Below, one piece after another: positions 37,796 to 44,785 of a stretch of DNA of 64,000 nt (the stretch's first letter is position 1; every line of letters starts with the position of its first letter). A model generated the notes under the pieces. That model was not told the DNA's origin, did not search any database, and saw only the letters and a list, made by a program, of their open reading frames with translations. The position numbers and the translations under genes were made by a program. The DNA comes from an uncultured Pseudomonadota bacterium (GTDB taxonomy: Bacteria; Myxococcota_A; UBA796; CAJQPC01). The stretch covers positions 115,798 to 179,797 of the forward strand of contig CAJXRZ010000003.1 of assembly GCA_913060515.1 (NCBI GenBank). The letters are read 5' to 3'.

Positions 37796-37819
37796 AAGGG
37801 GTCCCACGGGGCCCCCTTT
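37796..37819. terminator. Bidirectional hairpin between convergent SDR gene and bamD
   Basis: A run AAGGGG...CCCCTTT forms a GC-rich stem with AA on one side and TTT on the other, between two convergent genes, so it can serve both strands. Confidence 0.6.
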
Positions 37820-37843
37820 CTCGTTTCTGTCCAAGGCTGCGGC

Positions 37844-38674
37844 CTAAAGCTCCGGAAGGACAGCCTCTGGGCTCGCCTGCGGGACGAGAGCCTGGTCGGC
37901 CATGCCGCCCTCCGCCAACATGGGATGCGAGCGCTCCAAGCGGCGTACAGCGCGGCTCTCAGGATGGTCCTCACGCAGCTTTCTGGCCACATCCTGGGCC
38001 AGGGCCACATCGCCTTGCTCAAAGCGAGCCACAGCCAACATACGCAGGGCCTCGGGGGCATCCGTGCACTCGGGGTAGAGGCTCAGGAGCCCCTCCATAC
38101 GACCGATGACGGCGCTCCATGCACCACGCTTGTAGTAGAAGCGCCCTACTTGGAATTCCTTGTGGGCCAGGCGGTCCTCGGCCTCCGCCAGGTACTCCTG
38201 GACTTCGAGCACGTACTCAGACTCGGAGAAACGGGCGTCAAAGCCGGTCCAAGTGTTCACGGCGCTTCGTGTCCAGGCTTGGTCTCGGGCGGCGATCTTG
38301 GGTGCCTTCTTCCAAGAAGTCAGCCCCAGACGGAAGACAACGTAGTCCACGTCTTCGTGGCGGGGATGCAAACGAAGAAAGTCTTCGTAGGCCAATCGAG
38401 CCTGATCCCACTCGGACTTGGAGAAGTACAGATCCGCAATCGCGAGTTCAGCCTTGACCGCGTAGGGGTCATCCCGGTGGTAGTTCCGGATCTGATTGAA
38501 CTCCTCGAGCGCCTTCACGTAGTAGCCGCGCTTGAGGTACTTCAGCCCCAGCTCGTACTGTTCTTCTACGCTCAGCTCATCGTTCTTTCGCTGGCCGAAG
38601 TTTGGACCTTGGAGCTCCACTTGGGCCTGAGCCGGAGCGGAGAGCGCAGCGATGAGAGACAGAGACATCCACAT
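37844..38674 (-). CDS. bamD: BamD-like outer-membrane assembly TPR protein
   Basis: This 276-residue YfiO/BamD-type protein has a signal MWMSLSLIAALSAPAQAQ and then TPR helices: EQYELGLKYLKRGYYVKALE, YHRDDPYAVKAELAIADLYF, QARLAYEDFLRLHPRHEDVDYV. The block FRLGLTSWKKAPKIAARDQAW is characteristic of BamD. Late repeats show EYLAEAEDRLAHKEFQVGRFY and GLLSLYPECTDAPEAL. BamD works with BamA to insert beta-barrels. Oddly, no lipobox Cys is seen; the signal looks like a signal-peptidase I type, so membrane anchoring may differ. It is divergent from the DUF1844 gene. Confidence 0.85.
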   Translation of the reverse strand: MWMSLSLIAALSAPAQAQVELQGPNFGQRKNDELSVEEQYELGLKYLKRGYYVKALEEFNQIRNYHRDDPYAVKAELAIADLYFSKSEWDQARLAYEDFLRLHPRHEDVDYVVFRLGLTSWKKAPKIAARDQAWTRSAVNTWTGFDARFSESEYVLEVQEYLAEAEDRLAHKEFQVGRFYYKRGAWSAVIGRMEGLLSLYPECTDAPEALRMLAVARFEQGDVALAQDVARKLREDHPESRAVRRLERSHPMLAEGGMADQALVPQASPEAVLPEL

Positions 38675-38715
38675 GCCGACAGCTTTAGCGCAGCATCTCG
38701 TGACCCACCACCCCG

Positions 38716-38744
38716 TTGACGCTGGGCCTGACCGTCCCTATCGA
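38716..38744 (+). promoter_or_regulatory. Sigma-70-like promoter for the DUF1844 gene
   Basis: TTGACG (38716-38721) and TATCGA (38739-38744) are separated by exactly 17 bp, upstream of the leader hairpin and ATG at 38797. Confidence 0.5.
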
Positions 38745-38754
38745 TTGGGGACTG

Positions 38755-38777
38755 CCCACGAGCACACCCCTCGTGGG
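38755..38777 (+). promoter_or_regulatory. 5' leader hairpin of the DUF1844 gene
   Basis: CCCACGAG and CTCGTGGG form a perfect 8-bp stem with a 7-nt loop, ending 9 nt before AGGAG. It may stabilise the mRNA or affect translation. Confidence 0.5.
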
Positions 38778-38796
38778 TCCAAATTCAGGAGTCATC

Positions 38797-39057
38797 ATGT
38801 CCGAGACCGCACCCCCAGCCAACACCCAGGCCCCACCTGTCACCTTCTACACCTTCGTGGTGTCCCTGGGCCAGGCCGCCATGCAGCACCTGAGTACGGA
38901 AGAGCCAAGCGAAGATGATCTGCTCATCGCAGCCAACACCATTCAGACCCTGGCCCTTCTCCAGGACAAGACCCAGGGCAACCTAGACGACGAGGAAGCC
39001 AAGCTCTTGGAAGCCATCCTCCTTGAGCTCCAGGGCAAGCTACCAGCTCAGGCCTAG
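38797..39057 (+). CDS. DUF1844 family small protein
   Basis: This 86-residue protein is typical of DUF1844 from Myxococcota and relatives. It shows FYTFVVSLGQAAMQHL, then DLLIAANTIQTLALLQDKT and QGNLDDEEAKLLEAILLEL. The function is unknown. The ATG at 38797 has AGGAG 5 nt upstream. A sigma-70-like promoter and a 5' leader hairpin precede it. It is divergent from bamD. Confidence 0.85.
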   Translation: MSETAPPANTQAPPVTFYTFVVSLGQAAMQHLSTEEPSEDDLLIAANTIQTLALLQDKTQGNLDDEEAKLLEAILLELQGKLPAQA

Positions 39058-39176
39058 GGGCCTCACAGCCAAGGAATTGCGCCCAGTCCAGGCATTCGAG
39101 CCCAAAGCTGTGGACGTTCTGCAAAGGATCCAGTACTCTTCCGCGTCTACAGACACTGAATCGGAGGAGATTCCCC

Positions 39177-40202
39177 ATGTTGAACAGAATTACGGTTGTG
39201 GCCCTGGCCGCCCTGTCGCTGACCGCATGCACCAAGGACGAGGGCGAAGAGACCGCTGCTCCTTGCGGCGTTGAGATCAGCAACACTGCACCCGCCGCTG
39301 GAAACAGCAACTTCTACTACCGCGGCGACATTCGCGTCACCCTGACCGACGCGGACGACACCGCTGAGATCAGCATCGACGGCGTGACCGGCACCTCTAC
39401 CCGTGCCGACGACAACAAGTCCCTGAGCTTCACCCCTGACGCTCCCCTGGATCCCTCCACCGGCTACACCTTCAACGTGGACTACTGTGGCGGCAACCCC
39501 ACCATTGACTTCACCACCAGCAGCTTGGGCACCGCAATCGCGGACCCAGCCAGCCTCTCCGGTGCGGTCTTTGCCTTGGACCTCCAGGCTGACGACGTTG
39601 AGATCGTGATCCCTGCAGGCGTGGGCTCCGTGCTGGAGTCCTACCTGGAGATCGCTCTCCTCCTCGAGGTGGAGAGCGCTGACGCCTCCACCCTCTCGAT
39701 GTTCGGCGCCTTGGGCCAGGACGCTGACGGTGAGAAGCAGGAGTTCTGCGACCCCACCCTGCCCTTCCCAGAGGCCGACTTCACTGGCGCTCCCTACTTC
39801 CAGTTGGGCCCACAGACCACCACCATCTCCGCCGCCGGCTACGACGTCGAGATTCGTGACCTGTTCATCTCCGGTACCTTCGCCTCCGACGGCAGCTACT
39901 GGGGCGGCGGCGTCCTGCAGGGCAGCGTGGACACCCGTCCACTCGTTCCCCTGCTCGAGGACTGCGACTCCGACGGCAGCACCACTGAGACCGACGATGA
40001 CTGCGAGGAGGGCGCTATCTGCGAGCTCGTCGAGGGCTTCGGCGTCGCTTGCGAGGACTGCGGTGACGGCTCCGAGTTCTGCCTTGAGATCAAGGCCATC
40101 GGGCTGGGCGGAGACTCCGTCGATACCGACCTGGAAGAAGTCGAAATGGCCGACTGCCACGAGCAGTGCGCGGAAGTCAGCGACGAATGCGTGCAAGACT
40201 AA
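39177..40202 (+). CDS. Lipoprotein with Big/Ig-like N-terminal domain, copy 1 of a tandem pair
   Basis: This 341-residue protein has signal MLNRITVVALAALSLTAC (lipobox LTAC). An Ig-like domain at about 30-110 shows DIRVTLTDADDTAEISIDG and PLDPSTGYTFNVDY, as in bacterial Ig-like 'SbsA' domains. A second domain (ASLSGAVFALDLQADDVEI, FQLGPQTTTISAAGYDVEI) and a Cys-rich acidic C-terminus (CEDCGDGSEFC) follow. It is paralogous to the gene at 40378. SD GGAGGAG precedes ATG. It is probably surface-exposed; the function is unknown. A perfect 14 bp hairpin terminator lies downstream. Confidence 0.75.
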   Translation: MLNRITVVALAALSLTACTKDEGEETAAPCGVEISNTAPAAGNSNFYYRGDIRVTLTDADDTAEISIDGVTGTSTRADDNKSLSFTPDAPLDPSTGYTFNVDYCGGNPTIDFTTSSLGTAIADPASLSGAVFALDLQADDVEIVIPAGVGSVLESYLEIALLLEVESADASTLSMFGALGQDADGEKQEFCDPTLPFPEADFTGAPYFQLGPQTTTISAAGYDVEIRDLFISGTFASDGSYWGGGVLQGSVDTRPLVPLLEDCDSDGSTTETDDDCEEGAICELVEGFGVACEDCGDGSEFCLEIKAIGLGGDSVDTDLEEVEMADCHEQCAEVSDECVQD

Positions 40203-40266
40203 TCTGCGGCTGACGCTCTGGTTCCTGCCATGGGCTGGAACCTGAGCGCCGACGGCTGACAAGCAG

Positions 40267-40297
40267 CAGGGAGGGCCTGAATTTCAGGCCCTCCCTG
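40267..40297. terminator. Strong hairpin terminator after the lipoprotein gene at 39177
   Basis: CAGGGAGGGCCTGA and its perfect complement form a 14-bp stem with a 3-nt ATT loop, followed by TTTCGCTCT. It separates the two tandem lipoprotein genes. Confidence 0.82.
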
Positions 40298-40377
40298 TTT
40301 CGCTCTGACCTTTCCTTAGATGCGCCCTTGTCCACCCCGCCTCGCCCGGCGTAGGTTGACCGCCTTGGAGACACACC

Positions 40378-41424
40378 ATGATGACCCTCTCTCTATCCCT
40401 GCTCTTCTCGATCTTGGCCTGTGAGCCTTCCGACGGCGGCTCTGTCGCTCTGGACGACTCCGGCGATGCAGACGCTGACACCGACGCAGACTCCGACACC
40501 GACACCGACACCGATACCGACTCGGATGCGGACGCCGACTGTGAGCTCCCCATCGACTACGTCGACCCAGGGGACAACACCATCAACGTGGCCACCGGCG
40601 TGAGCCCACGCGTCTGGTTTGACGGCGAGACCGCCACGGACACCAGCGAGCTCGAGTTCACCCTGAGTGGTGAGGACGGCGACTTGGCAGGCACCATCAA
40701 CCTGCTCAACGGTGGCGCTGGCGCAGAGTTCGTGCCATCCGAGGAGCTCGAACGCAGCACCGTCTACACCTGGTCTGTCGAGACCTGCAGCGACGACTCC
40801 AGCGGCATGAAGTTCACCACCGTCGCCGGCCCCACTGAGCCCTCTGACTTGGTGGACAACGTCTACTTGGTGGACCTGGCCGGTGTGGACTGGACAAGTC
40901 CCAGCGCCAGCGTCGGCGGCATCATTCTGGGACAGCTTGAGACCAAGTACATCCTGGTCAAGGTGCAGTCTGCCAACGAGACCCAGGTCGACATGGTGGG
41001 CGCCACCGCCTGGGACAGTACCGGATCTGTCGCACAGTACCCATGTGTTGAGGCGATCGAGTTCGAGCCTGCCAACTTCGAAGGCAACCCTGCCTTCCAG
41101 GCCGGCCCTGTCACCACCAGCCTGAGCGCCGGCGGTTTCGACGTCGAGATCCATGAGTTTGAGCTCTCGGGTTCCTTCAAGGGCGACCAGAGCGTCGTCA
41201 ACAACCTGCGCATCCGTGGCTACCTTGACCTGGACGGCCTGGACGTCGGCGGCACCGATGCCTGCGACGCTCTGGCCTTCTTGGGTGAGACCTGCTCGGC
41301 CTGCCCAGATGACGGCGATGAGTCCTGCGTTCTGCTGGACGTGACCGACCCCGAGGCACCGCTGACCGATGCTACGCTGGACGAGAACCTCGACCCAGCA
41401 GATCACGAAGCCGAGTGCAACTGA
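40378..41424 (+). CDS. Lipoprotein with Asp-rich linker and Ig-like domain, copy 2 of a tandem pair
   Basis: This 348-residue protein has a short signal MMTLSLSLLFSILAC. An Asp/Thr/Ser/Ala linker (about 31-56) follows, then an Ig-like domain (NTINVATGVSPRVWFDG, LERSTVYTWSVETC). The second domain matches its neighbour at 39177: VYLVDLAGVDWTSPSA and FQAGPVTTSLSAGGFDVEI, with a C-terminal Cys pair in CSACPDDGDESC. The linker is absent from copy 1, so it was gained or lost after duplication. Two hairpins follow, the second being the repeated 39-nt terminator element. Confidence 0.75.
   Translation: MMTLSLSLLFSILACEPSDGGSVALDDSGDADADTDADSDTDTDTDTDSDADADCELPIDYVDPGDNTINVATGVSPRVWFDGETATDTSELEFTLSGEDGDLAGTINLLNGGAGAEFVPSEELERSTVYTWSVETCSDDSSGMKFTTVAGPTEPSDLVDNVYLVDLAGVDWTSPSASVGGIILGQLETKYILVKVQSANETQVDMVGATAWDSTGSVAQYPCVEAIEFEPANFEGNPAFQAGPVTTSLSAGGFDVEIHEFELSGSFKGDQSVVNNLRIRGYLDLDGLDVGGTDACDALAFLGETCSACPDDGDESCVLLDVTDPEAPLTDATLDENLDPADHEAECN
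40462..40542 (+). repeat. Asp-x dipeptide-coding linker repeat
   Basis: An imperfect 6-bp tandem repeat (GACACC, GACTCC, GACGCA types) encodes alternating Asp with Ala, Ser or Thr just after the lipobox of the lipoprotein gene at 40378. Such tracts can change length by slippage. Confidence 0.8.
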
Positions 41425-41433
41425 GCCTGGTTT

Positions 41434-41459
41434 ACTGAGCTTGGTTCGCTAAGCTCAGT
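41434..41459 (+). terminator. Hairpin just after the lipoprotein gene at 40378
   Basis: ACTGAGCTT (41434-41442) and AAGCTCAGT (41451-41459) form a perfect 9-bp stem with an 8-nt loop, 10 bp past the stop and 12 bp before repeat copy B. The two hairpins act in tandem. Confidence 0.55.
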
Positions 41460-41470
41460 TGCTGATAGTC

Positions 41471-41494
41471 AGGGTCGCCCTTCGGGGCGGCCCT
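41471..41494 (+). terminator. UUCG-tetraloop hairpin terminator, repeat copy B
   Basis: A 10-bp stem closes on UUCG, followed by the same TTGCTGCTCTGGGGCC tail as copy A. The only two differences from copy A over 39 nt are at paired stem positions (41478 and 41487) and keep pairing. Confidence 0.75.
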
Positions 41495-41543
41495 TGCTGC
41501 TCTGGGGCCAAATCAAGCCCACAACCGAGCAGTGGGATTCAGC

Positions 41544-42488
41544 TCAGTCCTGATGCGCCCGCAGCCCGTCCAGCACTCCTTGGTAGTCCTCGGGGACGGG
41601 ACGCTCAAAAGACATGCGCTCGCCAGTACGTGGATGGTCAAAGGCCAGCAAGCGGGCGTGGAGCAGCTGGTGGTCCACGTCCTTGAGCAGGCGTTGAATG
41701 GCTGGAGGCGGGGTCTGGCGGTTCCGGTACATCGGGTCCCCCAGTAGAGGCCAGTTCCGGCTCGCCAGGTGTACACGCACCTGGTGTGTGCGGCCCGTCT
41801 CCAAGCGACAGGCGATCAGCGTGCTGCGGTGCAGGCGCTCAACGACCTTCCAGTGCGTGCGGGCCCAGCGTCCCTCGCCCTCGGCGACCGGCGCAAACCG
41901 CAGACGGTCGTTCTCCTTACGGCCCAACCAGCCCTCGACTTGGCCAGCGTTCAGGTCAGGTACTCCGAGCACCAGAGCCCAGTACTCCCGGGTGACGCTG
42001 TGCTCGAAGAACTGATCCTTCAGAGCCTGATGGGCCATGTCGCTCTTGGCCACGACCATCACGCCGCTGGTGCCCTTGTCCAAGCGGTGCACGATTCCGG
42101 GGCGCTCCGTCCCGCCAATGCCGGAGAGATCCGTGATGCAGTGCAGAAGCCCGTGCACCAAGGTCCCGCTGTCGTGCCCTTTGGAGGGGTGAACCACCAT
42201 GCCGGCTCGCTTGTTGACCACGACCAGATCGGCGTCCTCGTAGACGATCTCCAGATTCAAGTCCTCCGGGATCAGGCTGAGCTGCTCCAGAGGGGGAATC
42301 ACCACGTGTACGCCCTGACCAGACTGGAGCTTGGTGCTCGCAGAGGTCCGCACCACCCCATCCACGCGCACGTGGCCTCCTTCGATCAAGGCCTTGGCGC
42401 GTGAACGAGAGAGCTCAGGGATGTTTCGGGAGATCAAACGGTCCAGGCGCTCACGCTTGAGCACCGTCAGTTCATGCTGCTCTTCCAA
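41544..42488 (-). CDS. RluD-type 23S rRNA pseudouridine synthase
   Basis: This 314-residue protein has an S4 RNA-binding domain (ERLDRLISRNIPELSRSRAK) and then an RluA-family catalytic domain. The catalytic Asp lies in GIVHRLDKGTSGVMVVAKS. VVNKRAGMVVHPSKGH and LETGRTHQVRVHLASRNWPL are further signatures. The start is TTG immediately after the stop of the upstream gene (TGATTG); GTG at 42464 is an alternative. RluD makes pseudouridines in helix 69 of 23S rRNA. RluD rather than RluC is suggested by length and S4 domain, but the position cannot be proved here. Confidence 0.9.
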   Translation of the reverse strand: MEEQHELTVLKRERLDRLISRNIPELSRSRAKALIEGGHVRVDGVVRTSASTKLQSGQGVHVVIPPLEQLSLIPEDLNLEIVYEDADLVVVNKRAGMVVHPSKGHDSGTLVHGLLHCITDLSGIGGTERPGIVHRLDKGTSGVMVVAKSDMAHQALKDQFFEHSVTREYWALVLGVPDLNAGQVEGWLGRKENDRLRFAPVAEGEGRWARTHWKVVERLHRSTLIACRLETGRTHQVRVHLASRNWPLLGDPMYRNRQTPPPAIQRLLKDVDHQLLHARLLAFDHPRTGERMSFERPVPEDYQGVLDGLRAHQD

Positions 42489-43364
42489 TCAGCCCCCGCG
42501 CTGTTGTGCGTAGAGGGCCATGTAGCCCTCGAGCAGGGCGCCCTCTTCAATCTCAAGGACCGAGGCGATCTCTCGCAGGTAGCCACGCACGAAGACGGCC
42601 GCAGGCAAGCGGTCCACCTCGTTCGCTTCGATGGCTTCCAGGTAGCGCACGGCGATTTTCGTCTCCTCGGAGACCTGCTCCAAGCTCATCGAGCGCCCCT
42701 CTCGAGCAGACTTGAGGTAGCGGCCGTCGTAGCCAACGTTCTCCGCCACGCTCTCCAAGTTGCTGTGTCCCAACAGGCCCGCTGGGTCTGCAATGGGCTG
42801 GGGCTCGACCATCACCACGGAGGGCGTGGGCATGGAGACCTGAGGCAGAGATGCCGGCTCCGGGAGCGAGGCGACGGCTTGGTAGGCACGCTCCTCTCGC
42901 TCGACCTGGGAGAGCAAGGAGACGGCCTTGGGCCGAGGAGGAAGCTGAGGCACTGGGGCCGGACGAGAGGTCACCGGCTCGGTGCGCTCCTCCTCCATTG
43001 GCGTGAAGGGTTCGCCCAGGTCCAAGGCGGTCACAGCACGCACCACTTCGACAGCGGCGGCCGCGGTGGGGTCCACCAAGCCACCTTCCACCCGATCCCA
43101 GAGCTCTTCGGCGTCTTGGGGCAGACCTTCCAGGTCCAAGCGCAGCATCAGGTCGTAGCGGCGGCGGCGGGCGGCGTCGGTGAGCACCTCAAAGGCCTCC
43201 CGGAGCTCGTCCCGGTGGGACTCGATCACCGCAGTATCTGCGCCTTGAGTCCGGGCCACGCGGAGCTTCTTCACCAAGCGAGCCAAGGCCTGGTGGTATC
43301 CCGAACGGATCTGCTCATCCGATGCACCTGCCCGTGTGCCAAGTCGCTCGTAAAAGCCCGCCAT
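42489..43364 (-). CDS. Degenerate J-domain fused to RodZ-type helix-turn-helix
   Basis: This is a 291-residue protein. Residues 1-75 look like a J domain (FYERLGTRAGASDEQIRSGY, LREAFEVLTDAARRRRYDLM) but lack the HPD tripeptide needed to stimulate DnaK. A Pro-rich linker spans about 110-190. Residues about 215-285 form a RodZ/HTH_25-like domain (LKSAREGRSMSLEQVSEETK, YLEAIEANEVDRLPAAVFVRGYL-type text). No TM helix follows the HTH, unlike RodZ. It sits between selA and the pseudouridine-synthase gene, 27 bp and 0 bp away. A role in cell shape or as an adaptor is only a guess. Confidence 0.7.
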   Translation of the reverse strand: MAGFYERLGTRAGASDEQIRSGYHQALARLVKKLRVARTQGADTAVIESHRDELREAFEVLTDAARRRRYDLMLRLDLEGLPQDAEELWDRVEGGLVDPTAAAAVEVVRAVTALDLGEPFTPMEEERTEPVTSRPAPVPQLPPRPKAVSLLSQVEREERAYQAVASLPEPASLPQVSMPTPSVVMVEPQPIADPAGLLGHSNLESVAENVGYDGRYLKSAREGRSMSLEQVSEETKIAVRYLEAIEANEVDRLPAAVFVRGYLREIASVLEIEEGALLEGYMALYAQQRGG

Positions 43365-43391
43365 CCAGCCCTCGTGTCGCTAAAGCTCTTG

Positions 43392-44717
43392 CTATTCCGA
43401 AGTGCCGGATCTGTCGCCCCAGCGGCGCAGAGCGTCTACAACCAATTCCGCTTCGCCATCCAAGAGAGTGCGCGGATCAATGAGCAGGGCACCCTCGGCG
43501 ACCCGCGCCACGATGGGCATCGGCTGTTCTCTGAGCCAGGCGCTCAGCCTCTCAGGGTGCGGCACAGACACCCGCAGAAGGGTGGTCGGCAGTCCCTCCC
43601 CCGGGAGAGCGCCCCCGCCGCTGAAGCCCACGCCCGCTATGACAGAGAGCTGCAGCTTGGTGTCAGCGAGGTCAGACTTGAGCTGCTTCGCCATGGCCTT
43701 GGGGTCCCGCTTCATGAGCGAAATGGCCACTGGGACCTGCCCGAGCAGGTGCTCACGCAGCGTGGCCTCGAGGGCGGCCAGGACCATCTTGTCCAGGCGC
43801 ATCGCGCGATAGAGCGGGTGCTTACGGCAGGCCTGAACCAGCGCTGGATCCCCTGCAATGACCCCGGCTTGTGGACCACCCAGAAGCTTGTCGCCGCTGA
43901 AGATGACCAAGTCTGCGCCGTCGGCCAGGACCTGGCCCACCACTGGCTCGTCTCCCAAACCGGGCTGCAGTGCGCCGCTGCCCAGGTCCTCCACAAGTGG
44001 CACCCCGTGCCCAGCGAGCTCCACCGTTGAGGGCCGCTCGGTGAAGCCTTCAATGCGGAAGTTGCTGGGGTGGATGCGCATCAACAGAGCGGTCTGCTCC
44101 GTGATGGCGTCTACAAAGTCTGCAGCCCGCGTGCGGTTCGTGGTCCCCACTTCGACCAGCTCGGCGCCGGAGACCCGCATGATGTCGGGCACCCGGAAGG
44201 AGCCGCCGATCTCCACCAGCTCTCCCCGTGAGACCACCACTTCCTTGCCCTTGGCCAGGGCGCTGAGCACCAAGACCACCGCGGCGGCCCCATTGTTCAC
44301 CACAATGGCCGCTGGGCAGCCTAAGAGTGCACAGAGGGGCTCACTGACGCCTCTCAGGCGCCCACCCCGCTGACCGGTATGCAGCTCCATCTCGGTGTTG
44401 GAGTAGCCCCCAGCGACCTCGTAGGCGGCTTTGGCGGCAGCCTCAGACATCGGAGCCCGGCCCAAGTTCGTGTGCAGCACGATGCCCGTGGCGTTGACCA
44501 CCCGCCGCAGACGCTGGGTCTCCAGAGCAGCGAGCCCCTCACGGAGCGCCTTGGCCAAGTCGGGAAGCTCCCGAAGCTCCCCAGCCAAGATGCGGCCGCG
44601 GGTCTCATCCAGGAGCTTGCGAGCCCGCTCAACCACCCGTTCCCTGGGCCAGTGCGCCAGCGCGGGATCCCCGGCCAGAGCGTCCACGCGCGGCAGCTGT
44701 CGAAGCAGGTCATTCAT
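43392..44717 (-). CDS. selA: L-seryl-tRNA(Sec) selenium transferase
   Basis: This 441-residue PLP enzyme is somewhat shorter than E. coli SelA (463). Signatures are VVNATGIVLHTNLGRAP, GYSNTEMELHTGQRGGR, VVNNGAAAVVLVLSAL, LVEVGTTNRTRAADF and the PLP-lysine region FSGDKLLGGPQAGVI, with RALRLDK-like RAMRLDKMVLAALE. It converts Ser-tRNA(Sec) to Sec-tRNA(Sec) using selenophosphate. No selB, selD or selC is visible nearby, which is unusual because selA and selB are commonly adjacent. Its presence implies selenoprotein synthesis in the organism. Confidence 0.95.
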   Translation of the reverse strand: MNDLLRQLPRVDALAGDPALAHWPRERVVERARKLLDETRGRILAGELRELPDLAKALREGLAALETQRLRRVVNATGIVLHTNLGRAPMSEAAAKAAYEVAGGYSNTEMELHTGQRGGRLRGVSEPLCALLGCPAAIVVNNGAAAVVLVLSALAKGKEVVVSRGELVEIGGSFRVPDIMRVSGAELVEVGTTNRTRAADFVDAITEQTALLMRIHPSNFRIEGFTERPSTVELAGHGVPLVEDLGSGALQPGLGDEPVVGQVLADGADLVIFSGDKLLGGPQAGVIAGDPALVQACRKHPLYRAMRLDKMVLAALEATLREHLLGQVPVAISLMKRDPKAMAKQLKSDLADTKLQLSVIAGVGFSGGGALPGEGLPTTLLRVSVPHPERLSAWLREQPMPIVARVAEGALLIDPRTLLDGEAELVVDALRRWGDRSGTSE

Positions 44718-44785
44718 GGGGCGGAGGATAGCAGCCCAAGGCCCTTCAAGTGGGCCCAGGGCTGGGGCCGCAGTACACTGTGGGC

